Shown here piece by piece: positions 18,825 to 27,926 of a DNA stretch of 64,000 nucleotides. This DNA is from Sinorhizobium kostiense. Lineage in GTDB: Bacteria > Pseudomonadota > Alphaproteobacteria > Rhizobiales > Rhizobiaceae. The stretch's first letter is position 1; each line of letters begins with the position of its first letter. Both the position numbers and the translations under genes were made by a program. Location of the stretch: NCBI RefSeq assembly GCF_017874595.1, contig NZ_JAGILA010000001.1, positions 310,001 to 374,000 on the forward strand. Reading direction: 5' to 3'. The notes beneath the pieces are model-generated. The model did not search any database and had not been told where the DNA came from. It saw only the letters and a list, made by a program, of their open reading frames with translations.

Positions 18825-20810
18825 CTACACGGCCCAGCACGAGCAGCCGAGCGCACCGAAGAAGCCCTTGAGATCGGCGATCGGCAGACGTGACGTCCAG
18901 GCCGCCGCATGGTCGTGACCATGCATTTCGCAACTGTTGGAGCAGCCGCAGGACGCAATCGCAGTTCGCCGAAGCGAATGCCGGCCGGCCCCCTCCGGCT
19001 CGCCCCAGGCGGCATAGCCGCCATAGGTTCTGACCGGCGACCAGTCCGGCATTGCCGGCGGCAACGGATTCTCATCGAGGCTGGCGAAATCACTCGCCGC
19101 ATAGACGATTCTGCCGCCGACCATCGTGAGGTCGGAGGTGAGAAACGAGATCTCGTCCTCGGCGCAGGCGAAATAGTCCTTGCTGGGAACGATGAGGTCG
19201 GCGAGCTGCCCCTTCTCGATACGCCCCTTCCTGCCCTCCTCATTGGAGAACCATTGCACCTTCTCGGTCCACATGCGTAGCGCGGTTTCGCGGTCGAGGC
19301 AGTTGGCGCGCGGATAGAGCTGCATGCCGCCCACGGTCTTGCCCGTCACCAGCCAGGAAAGCGACACCCAGGGGTTATAGGACGCGACCCGCGTAGCATC
19401 AGTGCCGGCGGAGACGTTGACGCCCTTCTCGAGCATGCGCGCGACCGGCGGCGTCGCCTCCGCGACGCCGTGACCGTAGCGCTCAACGAAATATTCGCCC
19501 TGATAGGCCATGCGATGCTGCACGGCGATGCCGCCGCCGAGTGCCGCGATCCGGTCAATGGATTGGTCGGAGATCGTCTCCGCATGGTCGAAGAACCAGT
19601 TGATGCCGGAGAGCGGAATGTCCTGGTTCACCTTTTCGAAGACGTCGAGGGCACGGCTGATCGTCTCGTCATAGGTGGCGTGCAGGCGCCAGGGCCAGCG
19701 GTTTTCGGCGAGGATTCGCACCACCTCCTCGAGTTCGCCTTCCATTTCCGACGGCAAGTCGGGGCGCGGCTCGCGGAAGTCCTCGAAGTCGGCGGCCGAG
19801 AAGACCAGCATCTCGCCGGCTCCGTTGTGCCGGAAGAAGTCGTCGCCCTGCTTGTATTTGACCGAGGAGGTCCATTTGAGGAAGTCCTCCTTTTCCTCCT
19901 TCGGCTTCTGCGTGAAGAGGTTATAGGCGAGTCTGACGGTCATCTGCCCCTCATCCGCGAGCTTCTGGATGACGGCGTAGTCGTCCGGGTAGTTCTGAAA
20001 GCCGCCGCCGGCATCGATGACGCTGGTGACCCCGAGGCGATTGAGCTCGCGCATGAAGTGGCGCGTCGAATTGACCTGGTACTCGAAGGGAAGCTTCGGC
20101 CCCTTGGCAAGAGTCGAATAGAGAATGCCCGCATTCGGCTTGGCGAGCAGGAGACCGGTGGGATTGCCGTTGGCATCGCGAGTGATCTCGCCGCCCGGAG
20201 GGTTCGGCGTCTCCTTGGTAAAGCCGACAGCGCGAAGTGCGGCGGCGTTGAGCAGCGCCCGGTCGTAAAGATGCAGCAGGAAGACGGGCGTATCGGGAGC
20301 GACCGCGTTGATCTCCTCGATCGTCGGCAGCCGCTTTTCGGCGAACTGGTGCTCGGTGAAGCCGCCGACGACGCGCACCCATTGTGGCGGCGGCGTGATC
20401 GCGACCTGCCGCTTCAGCATGTCCATCGCGTCGGCGAGCGAGCGCACGCCGTCCCAGCGCAGCTCCATATTGAAGTTCAGCCCGCCACGAACGACGTGGG
20501 TGTGGTTGTCATTGAGACCAGGCAGCACGCGCTTGCCTTTGAGGTCGACGACCTTGGTGTCCGACCCGGCCAGAGCCATGATCTCCTGATCATGCCCGAC
20601 CGCGAGGAACTTGCCGTCCTTGATGGCGACGGCGGTGGCTTTCGGATTCGTGCGGTCGAGCGTTGTCATCAAACCATTGTGCAGGATCAGATCGGCGCTC
20701 ATTGGCTTGTCTCCTGAAGTCGAAGCGGAATTGGCGGCGCGCGCCGTTGAAAACAGGTTGGGGAGCGCCAGCGCGGACGCTGCTCCGAGAAAACCGCGGC
20801 GGGTCGGCAT
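18825..20810 (-). CDS. Tat-exported amidohydrolase (YtcJ/family 3) with cysteine-rich tail
   Basis: A 661-residue metal-dependent amidohydrolase. The N-terminus MPTRRGFLGAASALALP is a twin-arginine signal, so it is probably exported folded. The metal site begins with DNHTHVV near residue 100; further His residues occur at LHATYD, FDHAET and near VSAGTDATR. The last 50 residues are unusual: CGCSNSCEMHGHDHAAAW followed by a hydrophobic end with GCSCWAV. It starts at TAATG with the XapX gene and is followed by DoxX. YtcJ-type enzymes hydrolyse amides or cyclic imides, but the substrate cannot be read from sequence. Confidence 0.8.
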   Translation of the reverse strand: MPTRRGFLGAASALALPNLFSTARAANSASTSGDKPMSADLILHNGLMTTLDRTNPKATAVAIKDGKFLAVGHDQEIMALAGSDTKVVDLKGKRVLPGLNDNHTHVVRGGLNFNMELRWDGVRSLADAMDMLKRQVAITPPPQWVRVVGGFTEHQFAEKRLPTIEEINAVAPDTPVFLLHLYDRALLNAAALRAVGFTKETPNPPGGEITRDANGNPTGLLLAKPNAGILYSTLAKGPKLPFEYQVNSTRHFMRELNRLGVTSVIDAGGGFQNYPDDYAVIQKLADEGQMTVRLAYNLFTQKPKEEKEDFLKWTSSVKYKQGDDFFRHNGAGEMLVFSAADFEDFREPRPDLPSEMEGELEEVVRILAENRWPWRLHATYDETISRALDVFEKVNQDIPLSGINWFFDHAETISDQSIDRIAALGGGIAVQHRMAYQGEYFVERYGHGVAEATPPVARMLEKGVNVSAGTDATRVASYNPWVSLSWLVTGKTVGGMQLYPRANCLDRETALRMWTEKVQWFSNEEGRKGRIEKGQLADLIVPSKDYFACAEDEISFLTSDLTMVGGRIVYAASDFASLDENPLPPAMPDWSPVRTYGGYAAWGEPEGAGRHSLRRTAIASCGCSNSCEMHGHDHAAAWTSRLPIADLKGFFGALGCSCWAV

Positions 20811-21100
20811 TAGCCAATCCTCCGCGTCGGTGCACGGTCGGGCGCACCAGCATGATCATGATCTGCCCCGGTCGGCAGTTCCCCGAAGACGTGCGGGATG
20901 CAGCGGCTGCTGAACCAGGAAACGGTGAGCGGATTGCCTGATATCAGGCGCTTAACGAGAGGCACCGCCTGTTCGCCGACGAGGATCCCCAAGAGCCCCA
21001 CCAGCGCAATTACCGGCGGAGCCGGGGAGCGAACGTTGAGCAGGCTGTAGATGACACCGACGAGAAGGCCGGCCCCGAGCGAGAGGAGATACATCTTCAT
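20810..21100 (-). CDS. XapX-domain small membrane protein
   Basis: A 96-residue protein whose first 55 residues hold two helices of the XapX family (MKMYLLSLGAGLLVGVIYSL, then APPVIALVGLLGILVGEQAVP). The tail is basic and His-rich and carries two cysteine-adjacent turns. AAGGAAG precedes the ATG at 21100; a GTG two codons earlier is possible. Its stop overlaps the amidohydrolase start by one base. XapX proteins often accompany isochorismatase- and amidohydrolase-family genes, as here, but their role is unknown. Confidence 0.75.
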   Translation of the reverse strand: MKMYLLSLGAGLLVGVIYSLLNVRSPAPPVIALVGLLGILVGEQAVPLVKRLISGNPLTVSWFSSRCIPHVFGELPTGADHDHAGAPDRAPTRRIG

Positions 21101-21187
21101 CGTCACTTCCTTTTTACCGATTTCGGTCCCCGCTCCGACCGCAAGCGTGCGGCCGGAGCGATGCTCGACGGATCAGCCCAGTTGGCG

Positions 21188-21844
21188 TCAGTGGCCTTCG
21201 GAAGCGCCGAACATGGTCTTGGCGTAGATGATGCCGAGGCCATAGGCCCCACCGAACTTCTTGGCGATGCCGGTCGTCATGTCGTAGGTTTCGGTGCGCG
21301 CCCAGTCGCGCTGCAGCTCAAGCATGTACTGGAGCGACGTCATCGGCCGAACGCCGGCCTGCACCATGCGGTCCATTGCGCGCTCGTGCGCCTCGTCGGA
21401 CACGTCGCCACAGGCGTCGGCGATCACGTAGACCTCGAAGCCTTGATCGAGCGCAGACAGGGTCGGACCGACAATGCAGACCGATGTCCAAAGCCCACAG
21501 AACACAAGGCGCTTCTTACCGATGCGGTTGACCTCCTCGATCACCGCTGCGTCCTCCCAGGTGTTCATGGAGGTGCGGTCGAGAAGCGGCTGTCCGGGGA
21601 AGGCATCGGTGATCTCGGCGAACATGGGCCCGGAGAAGCTCTTTTCCGCAACCGTCGTCAGGATCGTGGGGACCTTGAAACCGGCAGCCGCGTTTGCGAC
21701 CAGCGCCGCATTGTTGCGCAGTTGCACAGCGTCGATCGACTTTGTCGCAAACGACATTTGCGATTGGAAGTCGATCATGATCAGCGCGTGATCCTTGGGC
21801 GAGACGAGGAGGTTGCCGGGCGTCGGTGTTGCGTTCAGCGTCAT
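21188..21844 (-). CDS. Isochorismatase-family cysteine hydrolase (YcaC-like)
   Basis: A 218-residue cysteine hydrolase. The catalytic Asp is in LIMIDFQSQM, the Lys near AEKSFSGP and the nucleophilic Cys in FCGLWTSVC, with the following cis-peptide region VGPTLSAL. It is closest in pattern to YcaC-like hydrolases of uncertain substrate rather than to nicotinamidase. It is the first gene of the minus-strand set that continues through XapX, the amidohydrolase, DoxX and the MFS exporter; the 235-base upstream gap likely carries the promoter. The AraC gene further upstream is a plausible regulator. Confidence 0.8.
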   Translation of the reverse strand: MTLNATPTPGNLLVSPKDHALIMIDFQSQMSFATKSIDAVQLRNNAALVANAAAGFKVPTILTTVAEKSFSGPMFAEITDAFPGQPLLDRTSMNTWEDAAVIEEVNRIGKKRLVFCGLWTSVCIVGPTLSALDQGFEVYVIADACGDVSDEAHERAMDRMVQAGVRPMTSLQYMLELQRDWARTETYDMTTGIAKKFGGAYGLGIIYAKTMFGASEGH

Positions 21845-22079
21845 GATACTGGCCTCTTTCTGTTGGTTGCCGATGCTCGCGACTATGCCGGTGATGGGGG
21901 CGCGATTCTTGTATCCAGCGACGGACTTTTGTACTTTTTAATCGCCGCTGAGACTGAAGCCGGTGCAGGTCACGTGCTCCGTTGAGCCACCGGGACACGG
22001 CTCAACCGCACGGTGGCAGAGTGGGTGCTCTTCCCCGAGGCTCCCGTTCTTCGATCTGCTGCTTGTTGTCGAGCCCTGC

Positions 22080-22985
22080 TCAGGACTGCCGGCTTCGTCT
22101 CCAGGCGCCGGGGGCAGTGCCCATCGCCTGTACGAACGCACGTGTGAAGTGGCTCTGGTCGGAGAAGCCGCAAACGCGGGCGATCTCGCTCAACGCGGTT
22201 TGTGAGGACTGCAGCAGATCAACGGCCTTTTCGATGCGTTGTTGCTGCAACCATCGATGCGGCGTCTTCCCCATGGTTTCGCGGAAGGCCCGAAGAAATG
22301 TCGCCTGCGACAGATTGCAGGCCGAAGCGAGCTGTTCGACGGTCAGCTCACCACTCAACTGACTCTGCACGAGATCCTTGATTCTGGCCTGGCAACGTGA
22401 GGAAAGCTGGCGTCCACTGGCGGCCGCGCCGCCGCGGCCATTGCCGTACTGCTGAACGATATGAACCCCAATTGCGATCGAGAGCTGGTCAACAAACAAG
22501 GCGCTTCTGTCCGCGCTCCCATCCACTGACGCAAACAAGGCGCCGAGCATGCCACCGAGTACGGGATCTGCGTGCGCGGCAACCGGGCGCAATTCGCTGA
22601 CGCTTCTCAAGTCCGCCGCGTCGGCGATCCGCTCGAGCGCGTTGTGATTGATTTCGAGCAGCATGAAGTCGAAGGAACCGCTGAGATCAGCGCGATAATC
22701 ATCGGCGAAATTCCGAAGGTATACGGCGTTCTGCTCGAAATCATGGACAGTCGAATGATGCTCTTTGAAGATCCGACGCCTGTGTCCGCCTGCTGCAGAA
22801 AGACCAAGCAGATATCCGCGCCCGGTCGCTGGTGTCGTGACCCTGTCCGGCGGCGCCGACGCCGACCGCTTACGATAGAACGTCATGTCGCGGCCGTCGA
22901 TCATCCGGTCGTCGTCGAGTCTGTCCATGGAGCAACCGAGACTGTCATGTCTTTTGGTTGCTGCGGTGGAAGCGACGCCCGTCAT
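22080..22985 (-). CDS. AraC-family regulator 1 of a tandem trio
   Basis: A 301-residue AraC-type regulator with a C-terminal pair of helix-turn-helix motifs (LTVEQLASACNLSQATFLRAF and SEIARVCGFSDQSHFTRAF) and an unnamed N-terminal sensor. The helical region before the DNA-binding domain, FVDQLSIAIGVHIVQQYG, is shared in pattern with the next two genes. The start is uncertain: ATG codons at 22985, 22928 and 22886 all lack a clear ribosome site. It lies 235 bases upstream of the isochorismatase-amidohydrolase operon and probably regulates it. Confidence 0.75.
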   Translation of the reverse strand: MTGVASTAATKRHDSLGCSMDRLDDDRMIDGRDMTFYRKRSASAPPDRVTTPATGRGYLLGLSAAGGHRRRIFKEHHSTVHDFEQNAVYLRNFADDYRADLSGSFDFMLLEINHNALERIADAADLRSVSELRPVAAHADPVLGGMLGALFASVDGSADRSALFVDQLSIAIGVHIVQQYGNGRGGAAASGRQLSSRCQARIKDLVQSQLSGELTVEQLASACNLSQATFLRAFRETMGKTPHRWLQQQRIEKAVDLLQSSQTALSEIARVCGFSDQSHFTRAFVQAMGTAPGAWRRSRQS

Positions 22986-23146
22986 GCCTTGGGTCCCGTA
23001 CTTTGAGCCTACCTGTAGCGAAAACGAGCGAGCCTATATGCGGAGGTCTCCTGAGTCGCTCTGAATTGGCGCATCATCGCCGCGACTGCGATAACGTTCT
23101 TGTACAAAACTCACGCGTTTTGAACGATGTGGGCCAATGGTAGCGA

Positions 23147-24079
23147 TTAGACTCCAAGCGGATCCAAGGCCACGCCGAACGGCCTATTCTTTCGTCTGAA
23201 GCGTGCCGGTGTGTCGCCCGTCAGACTTGTGAACACCCTGGTCATGTGGCTCTGATCGGCGAAGCCGCAATTGATAGCGACCTCCGCAATCGACAGGTCC
23301 TGCAACAATAGCTCCTTGACCCGCGCGACCCGGTACTCGGTCAGCCATTTCGAAGGGGTGCGCCCAAAGCTCTCCTTGAAAGCCTTGTTGAAATAGCTGC
23401 GCGACAGTTCGCAGCAAGAAGCCAGATCTCCGACCGAGAACGGCTTGTTGTAATGAGCTGCGAGAAATTCGGTAGCAAGTCTTTCCTGCCAGGGCGCCAA
23501 GGTCCCTTTCTTGCCCACCGGGAAGTGCAGGCCACCATAGGTCTGGCTGAGATGCGCCAGCATGGCGAGATTGATCTGCTCCAGGAACAGGGGATTGGCC
23601 TGTTCCGGGTTGTCGAGCGACGGCAGCAATGCCTGCGCGAGCCCGTGCATCACGGGATCGATGCGACCCGAGACACAAGAAAGCGCTACGAATTCGCTGC
23701 GCCCGGCCTCCTCGGCAAAGGCGCGTAGGCGCGCAAATGGAATCTGGAAGCGAACGTTGTCGAACGGGGAGAGTGAATGGCATTGCCATTGAATGCGAAG
23801 ATCGGTGATCGCAAGCGAGGCCTTGGCACCGCCGCCGTCATGCACCAACTCGCCACCTCGCCACATCCTCTGGGAATAGAAGTCGCGCAGTTGAACGGTG
23901 ACGCCGAATGCTTCCGAGCGCGGAATGACGGCTGAATCTGCATCGAAGCGATCGGAATATGTCCTGGTGACGATGATGTCGCCGGTGGCAACTGATTTGA
24001 CGATCGGGCTCGGCCGATAACGTGTGCCGTTCAATCCCTCATGCAGGTCCATCGGCGTCGTCTCCCGATATCTGGCCAT
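23147..24079 (-). CDS. AraC-family regulator 2 of a tandem trio
   Basis: A 310-residue AraC-type regulator. DNA-binding helices are FSVGDLASCCELSRSYFNKAF and AEVAINCGFADQSHMTRVF. The sensor domain carries FLEQINLAMLAHLSQTYGG, which parallels the same position in the neighbouring regulators. An alternative start lies at 24052 (MDLHEGLNG). Gaps of about 110-160 bases on both sides suggest it is transcribed separately. Ligand and targets are unknown. Confidence 0.75.
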   Translation of the reverse strand: MARYRETTPMDLHEGLNGTRYRPSPIVKSVATGDIIVTRTYSDRFDADSAVIPRSEAFGVTVQLRDFYSQRMWRGGELVHDGGGAKASLAITDLRIQWQCHSLSPFDNVRFQIPFARLRAFAEEAGRSEFVALSCVSGRIDPVMHGLAQALLPSLDNPEQANPLFLEQINLAMLAHLSQTYGGLHFPVGKKGTLAPWQERLATEFLAAHYNKPFSVGDLASCCELSRSYFNKAFKESFGRTPSKWLTEYRVARVKELLLQDLSIAEVAINCGFADQSHMTRVFTSLTGDTPARFRRKNRPFGVALDPLGV

Positions 24080-24191
24080 GTGCGACCGTCAGTGCCGTCT
24101 CCAGGGCTACAATAGTGCCGGATCAACTGCAGTGCGATCTCTACGATAGTCCCGAGGCTTGAATGGAAAATGACCTCATTGCACAAAACCG

Positions 24192-25097
24192 TCACTGTAA
24201 CCAACGCGCCCGCCAGGCCGCTGGGGTGCTGCCCGTCACCCGACGGAAAGCCGTGATAAAGTGGTCCTCGTCGGTGAAGCCGCAGCGGGTGGCGATCTCC
24301 GGTACTGTCAAAGACTGCTCGCCGAGGTACTGCTTGGCACGTGCTGTGCGATAGCCCAGAAGCCACTGTTGCGGCGTCTGACCCGTCACCCCCTCGAAGC
24401 CTGCGATAAAGCGACGGATGGAAACACCGGCCGCCGAAGCCGCTGCGGCCATTGGGAACTGATTGGCAAAATGGTCGATCATGAAGTCCTTGGCTGCCTT
24501 TTCCTGCCAAACGGAGAAGCGTGTTGAACTGGAGCCTGGCTGATCGGGATCGGCGTAAGCGTGAAGCAAGTGGGCACAGATGGCGATGGCAATGTGCTGT
24601 AAGACCGGGGTCTGGGAGTTCCCTTGCCTCTCGAACAGCGGCAGAAGCGCCGCTCCGAGATTGCATATCACATCGTCGTGCTCGCCCCGCCGGCATCTAA
24701 GCCTCGTTGCTTTTGGGGCAGTTGAGAACTCTGAAACCTCCCGAAAAAGTTCTCGCGGTATTTGGAGGGCGAGGGAATCGAGATCGCTGGACAGCCGGAT
24801 GCAGGCTCCATTGGCAAGATCGACGAGGCAAATGGAACCCTGTCGGAAGCGGCGAGTCTCGCCCTCGGTGCCATCGGGATCGACATCGCAATGATACGCA
24901 TCCTTGAGGTACAGCATCAGAAAGTAAGCTTCGTCGGGCGGCAAGGACACCAGGCGGTTGGCATCCCCGTTGAGCCGCCATTCCAGGCGCGTCACCGAAA
25001 ATCCGGCGTCCCGAACCGGGCGAGCCGGGAGACATGGAGCATGCGGCAGCCCAAAATGAGCGCCGACGCCCTCTCCCGTTCCCATCCTATGATTCAT
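24192..25097 (-). CDS. AraC-family regulator 3 of a tandem trio
   Basis: A 301-residue AraC-type regulator. The DNA-binding domain contains PMAAAASAAGVSIRRFIAGF and PEIATRCGFTDEDHFITAF; the sensor domain has VLQHIAIAICAHLLHAYAD at the position conserved in the other two. I chose the ATG at 25097 (MNHRMGTGEG) because GGGAGG precedes it at ideal spacing; the frame stays open for 92 more codons of non-conserved sequence. It is followed upstream by a LysR gene on the same strand. Confidence 0.78.
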   Translation of the reverse strand: MNHRMGTGEGVGAHFGLPHAPCLPARPVRDAGFSVTRLEWRLNGDANRLVSLPPDEAYFLMLYLKDAYHCDVDPDGTEGETRRFRQGSICLVDLANGACIRLSSDLDSLALQIPRELFREVSEFSTAPKATRLRCRRGEHDDVICNLGAALLPLFERQGNSQTPVLQHIAIAICAHLLHAYADPDQPGSSSTRFSVWQEKAAKDFMIDHFANQFPMAAAASAAGVSIRRFIAGFEGVTGQTPQQWLLGYRTARAKQYLGEQSLTVPEIATRCGFTDEDHFITAFRRVTGSTPAAWRARWLQ

Positions 25098-25317
25098 CCG
25101 CACCTCCCAGATGCTGCTCTGCGGCTGCGAGAGGCCGGCTCGCGACAGTGCCGACGTTCCCGACCTGGAAGATCTCGACAGCAGAAGAGCTCGATATAAG
25201 CCCGTTATTGAAAGGGAAGCATGCCTGCGGGCGTCGTCAATTTCTTGTAACATTTGCTCGCCTTTTGCCGGAAAGGACACCTTCGAGCCGAAAACAGGAC
25301 TGGAGTTCGCCTCCGCC

Positions 25318-26217
25318 TCACAGCGGGCGCGTTTGGGTAACGTACGTTTCGAAGAAGTCCGAGAACCTTGCAACGCGCATCGGCAGCTTCTCGTAGGGCG
25401 GATAGTATAATGTCAGCCACAGCTCGGGAGGCTCCCACTCGGCAAGGACCTGCTTCAGCGTGCCGCGCGACAGCGCTTCGTCGACGATGAAGTGCGGCAG
25501 CAGGGCTACCCCTTGCCCGTCTTCCGCCAATCTGGCGATTAGCTCGCCGTTGTTCGCAGCCAGTAGTTTGCCCGCCGATATCTTTCGAGTTCGCCCGCCG
25601 TTCATCAGCTCCCAGCTCTCGGCGATCGCCTCCTCGTCGTAGGCAATACCGGCATGTCGATGGAGATCATCGGGCGTCTCTGGTGTCCCAAAAGCAGCGA
25701 GATAGCCTGGGGAGGCGACAAGGATTCGCCGTACGCGACATACTTTGCGCCATATTGTCGACTTGTCCCGCGGCGGCTCGGAAACTCTCAGTGCGAGATC
25801 GAAGCTCTCGGACACGATGTCTATGAAGCGGTCGGTCAGGGATAGAGAAATACTCACCCGCGGATATTCCGCCCGAAATCCTGAGACGATGTCCGGCAGG
25901 ATCTGCTGCCCGAGCGACAGCGGCGCATTGAGGCGGATCAGCCCTGCCACCTCCCCTTGCTCTTCGCGTAGATCCTCTCTCACCTGGTCGAACTGCCTGA
26001 TCAGTGGCTCTACGCGGGCCGCGTAGACGGCGCCGGCTGATGTGAGGGAAACCTGACGCGTGGTGCGCAGCAGGAGCTGCACTCCCAGGCTCTCCTCCAG
26101 CGCACTGACGGCGCGGGTGACGGTCGGCGGTGTCATCGACAACTGTCGCGCCGCCGCCGTGAAGCTGCGCTGCTGCGCTACGGCCAGGAATACCCGGATA
26201 TCGCTCAGATCGCCCAT
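25318..26217 (-). CDS. LysR-family regulator divergent from a dioxygenase/esterase pair
   Basis: A 299-residue LysR-type regulator: helix-turn-helix RSFTAAARQLSMTPPTVTRAVS near residues 20-41, then a LysR substrate-binding domain (LRLNAPLSLGQQILPDIV region and the end YYPPYEKLPMRVARFSDF). The start MGDLSDIRVFLAV is the family norm; an ATG 17 codons upstream exists. It is divergent from the ring-cleaving dioxygenase gene with about 120 bases between, including the AT-rich tract 26220-26260. In related clusters such regulators respond to quinones or electrophiles; that is inference here. Confidence 0.8.
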   Translation of the reverse strand: MGDLSDIRVFLAVAQQRSFTAAARQLSMTPPTVTRAVSALEESLGVQLLLRTTRQVSLTSAGAVYAARVEPLIRQFDQVREDLREEQGEVAGLIRLNAPLSLGQQILPDIVSGFRAEYPRVSISLSLTDRFIDIVSESFDLALRVSEPPRDKSTIWRKVCRVRRILVASPGYLAAFGTPETPDDLHRHAGIAYDEEAIAESWELMNGGRTRKISAGKLLAANNGELIARLAEDGQGVALLPHFIVDEALSRGTLKQVLAEWEPPELWLTLYYPPYEKLPMRVARFSDFFETYVTQTRPL

Positions 26218-26337
26218 GCTGTTTATTGCAATATATGAAATATTTTTGTCAATATTATTCCTGTTCACTTTCGTGAGGACCCGAGCGATTTTCTCTCCAG
26301 ATCAACCAACACACGCTAATTGGGAGGGAAAGCTGCC

Positions 26338-27270
26338 ATGCTCACACAGATCAAAGGCCTTCATCACGTCACGTCCATGGCGGCCAGCGCCCAGGAGAAC
26401 AGCGACTTCTTCACCAAGACGCTCGGCTTGCGCCGCGTAAAGAAGACCGTGAATTTCGACGATCCGGAGGTGTATCACCTCTATTACGGTGACCAGATCG
26501 GCACGCCTGGCTCGGTGATGACCTATTTCCCGTTTCCGCATATCGCCAAGGGACGTCCGGGTGCTGGGGAGGTAGGCGAGACCTCGTTCGCCATCCCTGA
26601 GGGCACGCTCGACTACTGGCAGGAACGGCTCGCCTCGCGCGGTGTCGCCGGACTTTCTGAGCACCAACTCTGGGGCGAGAAGCGGCTTCGCTTCAAAGGC
26701 CCGGACGGCGATGCCTTCTCGCTGGTCGAAGTCAAGGACGATCCGCGACGCGGCTGGGCCGGCACAGAGGTCGACGCGGGCAACGCCCTAAAGGGCTTCC
26801 ACGGCGCAACTCTGCGTCTTACGGATCCGGGCGCCACCCGGGAACTCCTGAGCTTCATGGGTTACCAGGAGGTCGACCGGAAAGGCGAATGGTCGCGCTT
26901 CGCGATCAGCGGCGGCAACGGCGCCGATGTCGTCGACTTGGAAGTCGTGCCCAGTGCCGATTTCGCGCGGCCCGGCGCCGGCTCGGTGCATCACATCGCC
27001 TTCGCGGTGGACGATCGTGCGGCCCAGCTCGAGGTCCGCAAGGCCCTGATCGACACCGGCTATCAGGTCACGCCAGTTATCGATCGCGACTACTTCTGGG
27101 CGATCTACTTCCGCACGCCCGGTGGCGTGCTGTTCGAGATCGCCACCAACGAGCCGGGATTTGATCGCGATGAAGACACCGCGCACCTCGGTGAAGCCCT
27201 GAAGCTTCCCACGCGCTACGAGCCCTATCGCGACGAGATCTCACGCCGCCTCGAGCCGATCAGAGACTAA
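26338..27270 (+). CDS. Ring-cleaving dioxygenase, VOC family (MhqO/MhqA-like)
   Basis: A 310-residue protein with two VOC (glyoxalase/extradiol) modules. The first begins GLHHVTSMAASAQENSDFF and the second includes SVHHIAFAVDDRAAQ and GVLFEIATNEPGF, supplying the His and Glu metal ligands. Full-length similarity is to hydroquinone-type dioxygenases such as MhqO and MhqA of Bacillus. The ATG at MLTQIKG has GGGAGGGAAAG upstream. It is followed after 53 bases by an MhqD-like esterase. Together they probably detoxify quinones or open hydroquinone rings in the cytoplasm. Confidence 0.82.
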   Translation: MLTQIKGLHHVTSMAASAQENSDFFTKTLGLRRVKKTVNFDDPEVYHLYYGDQIGTPGSVMTYFPFPHIAKGRPGAGEVGETSFAIPEGTLDYWQERLASRGVAGLSEHQLWGEKRLRFKGPDGDAFSLVEVKDDPRRGWAGTEVDAGNALKGFHGATLRLTDPGATRELLSFMGYQEVDRKGEWSRFAISGGNGADVVDLEVVPSADFARPGAGSVHHIAFAVDDRAAQLEVRKALIDTGYQVTPVIDRDYFWAIYFRTPGGVLFEIATNEPGFDRDEDTAHLGEALKLPTRYEPYRDEISRRLEPIRD

Positions 27271-27323
27271 CTCGCTTCGGGACCACACGGCAATTCGGGT
27301 CCGGCCCGACGGAGAAAACCACC

Positions 27324-27926
27324 ATGACGACCTCATCCTATCGGGCTCTCATAAGAGCGCCACGACGCAACGCGCCCATCGTCTTTACGTTTCACGGCAC
27401 GGGCGGAGACGAACATCAGTTCGCCGGGCTGGCCAGCCAAATCTTGCCGGATGCCGGGCTGATTTCGCCGCGTGGGGACGTGTCGGAATTTGGCGCGCTG
27501 CGCTTCTTTCGCCGAACGAGCGAGGGCTTCTACGACATGCAGGACCTGGCGATACGAACACAAAAGATGATCGAGTTCATTGCTGCCCACAAAGCGGAAA
27601 ACCCCGGACGGGCAATATACGGGCTCGGCTATTCGAACGGGGCAAACATCCTTGCGTCGGTTCTGATCAGGCAGCCCGAGCTTTTTGATCGAGCTGCCCT
27701 GCTCCATCCACTCATTCCTTGGATCCCCCCGGACAACAAGCAGTTGAAAGATCGACGAATCCTGATCACCGCTGGCCAACGCGACCCGATTTGCCCGCTG
27801 TCCCTCACAGAGCGGCTCGTCGACTACTTTGCGGGACAGAGGGCCCGTGTAGAGGCATGCTACCATTCCGGCGGTCATGAGATCCGACCTGAGGAATTGC
27901 AAGCATTGCACACGTTCCTAACTTAG
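27324..27926 (+). CDS. Carboxylesterase/phospholipase-type hydrolase (MhqD-like)
   Basis: A 200-residue alpha/beta hydrolase of the phospholipase/carboxylesterase family. The oxyanion loop is FHGTGGDEHQF, the nucleophile elbow GLGYSNGAN (Ser), the acid lies in GQRDPICP and the His in YHSGGHEI. Its closest functional analogue is MhqD, which in Bacillus accompanies the MhqO/MhqA dioxygenases in quinone resistance. It directly follows the dioxygenase on the same strand, and both probably respond to the divergent LysR regulator. Confidence 0.8.
   Translation: MTTSSYRALIRAPRRNAPIVFTFHGTGGDEHQFAGLASQILPDAGLISPRGDVSEFGALRFFRRTSEGFYDMQDLAIRTQKMIEFIAAHKAENPGRAIYGLGYSNGANILASVLIRQPELFDRAALLHPLIPWIPPDNKQLKDRRILITAGQRDPICPLSLTERLVDYFAGQRARVEACYHSGGHEIRPEELQALHTFLT

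Noticed and set aside
19470-20717. Open frame of about 415 codons opposite the amidohydrolase
   Set aside because: Same GC-rich antisense effect; no domain recognised.
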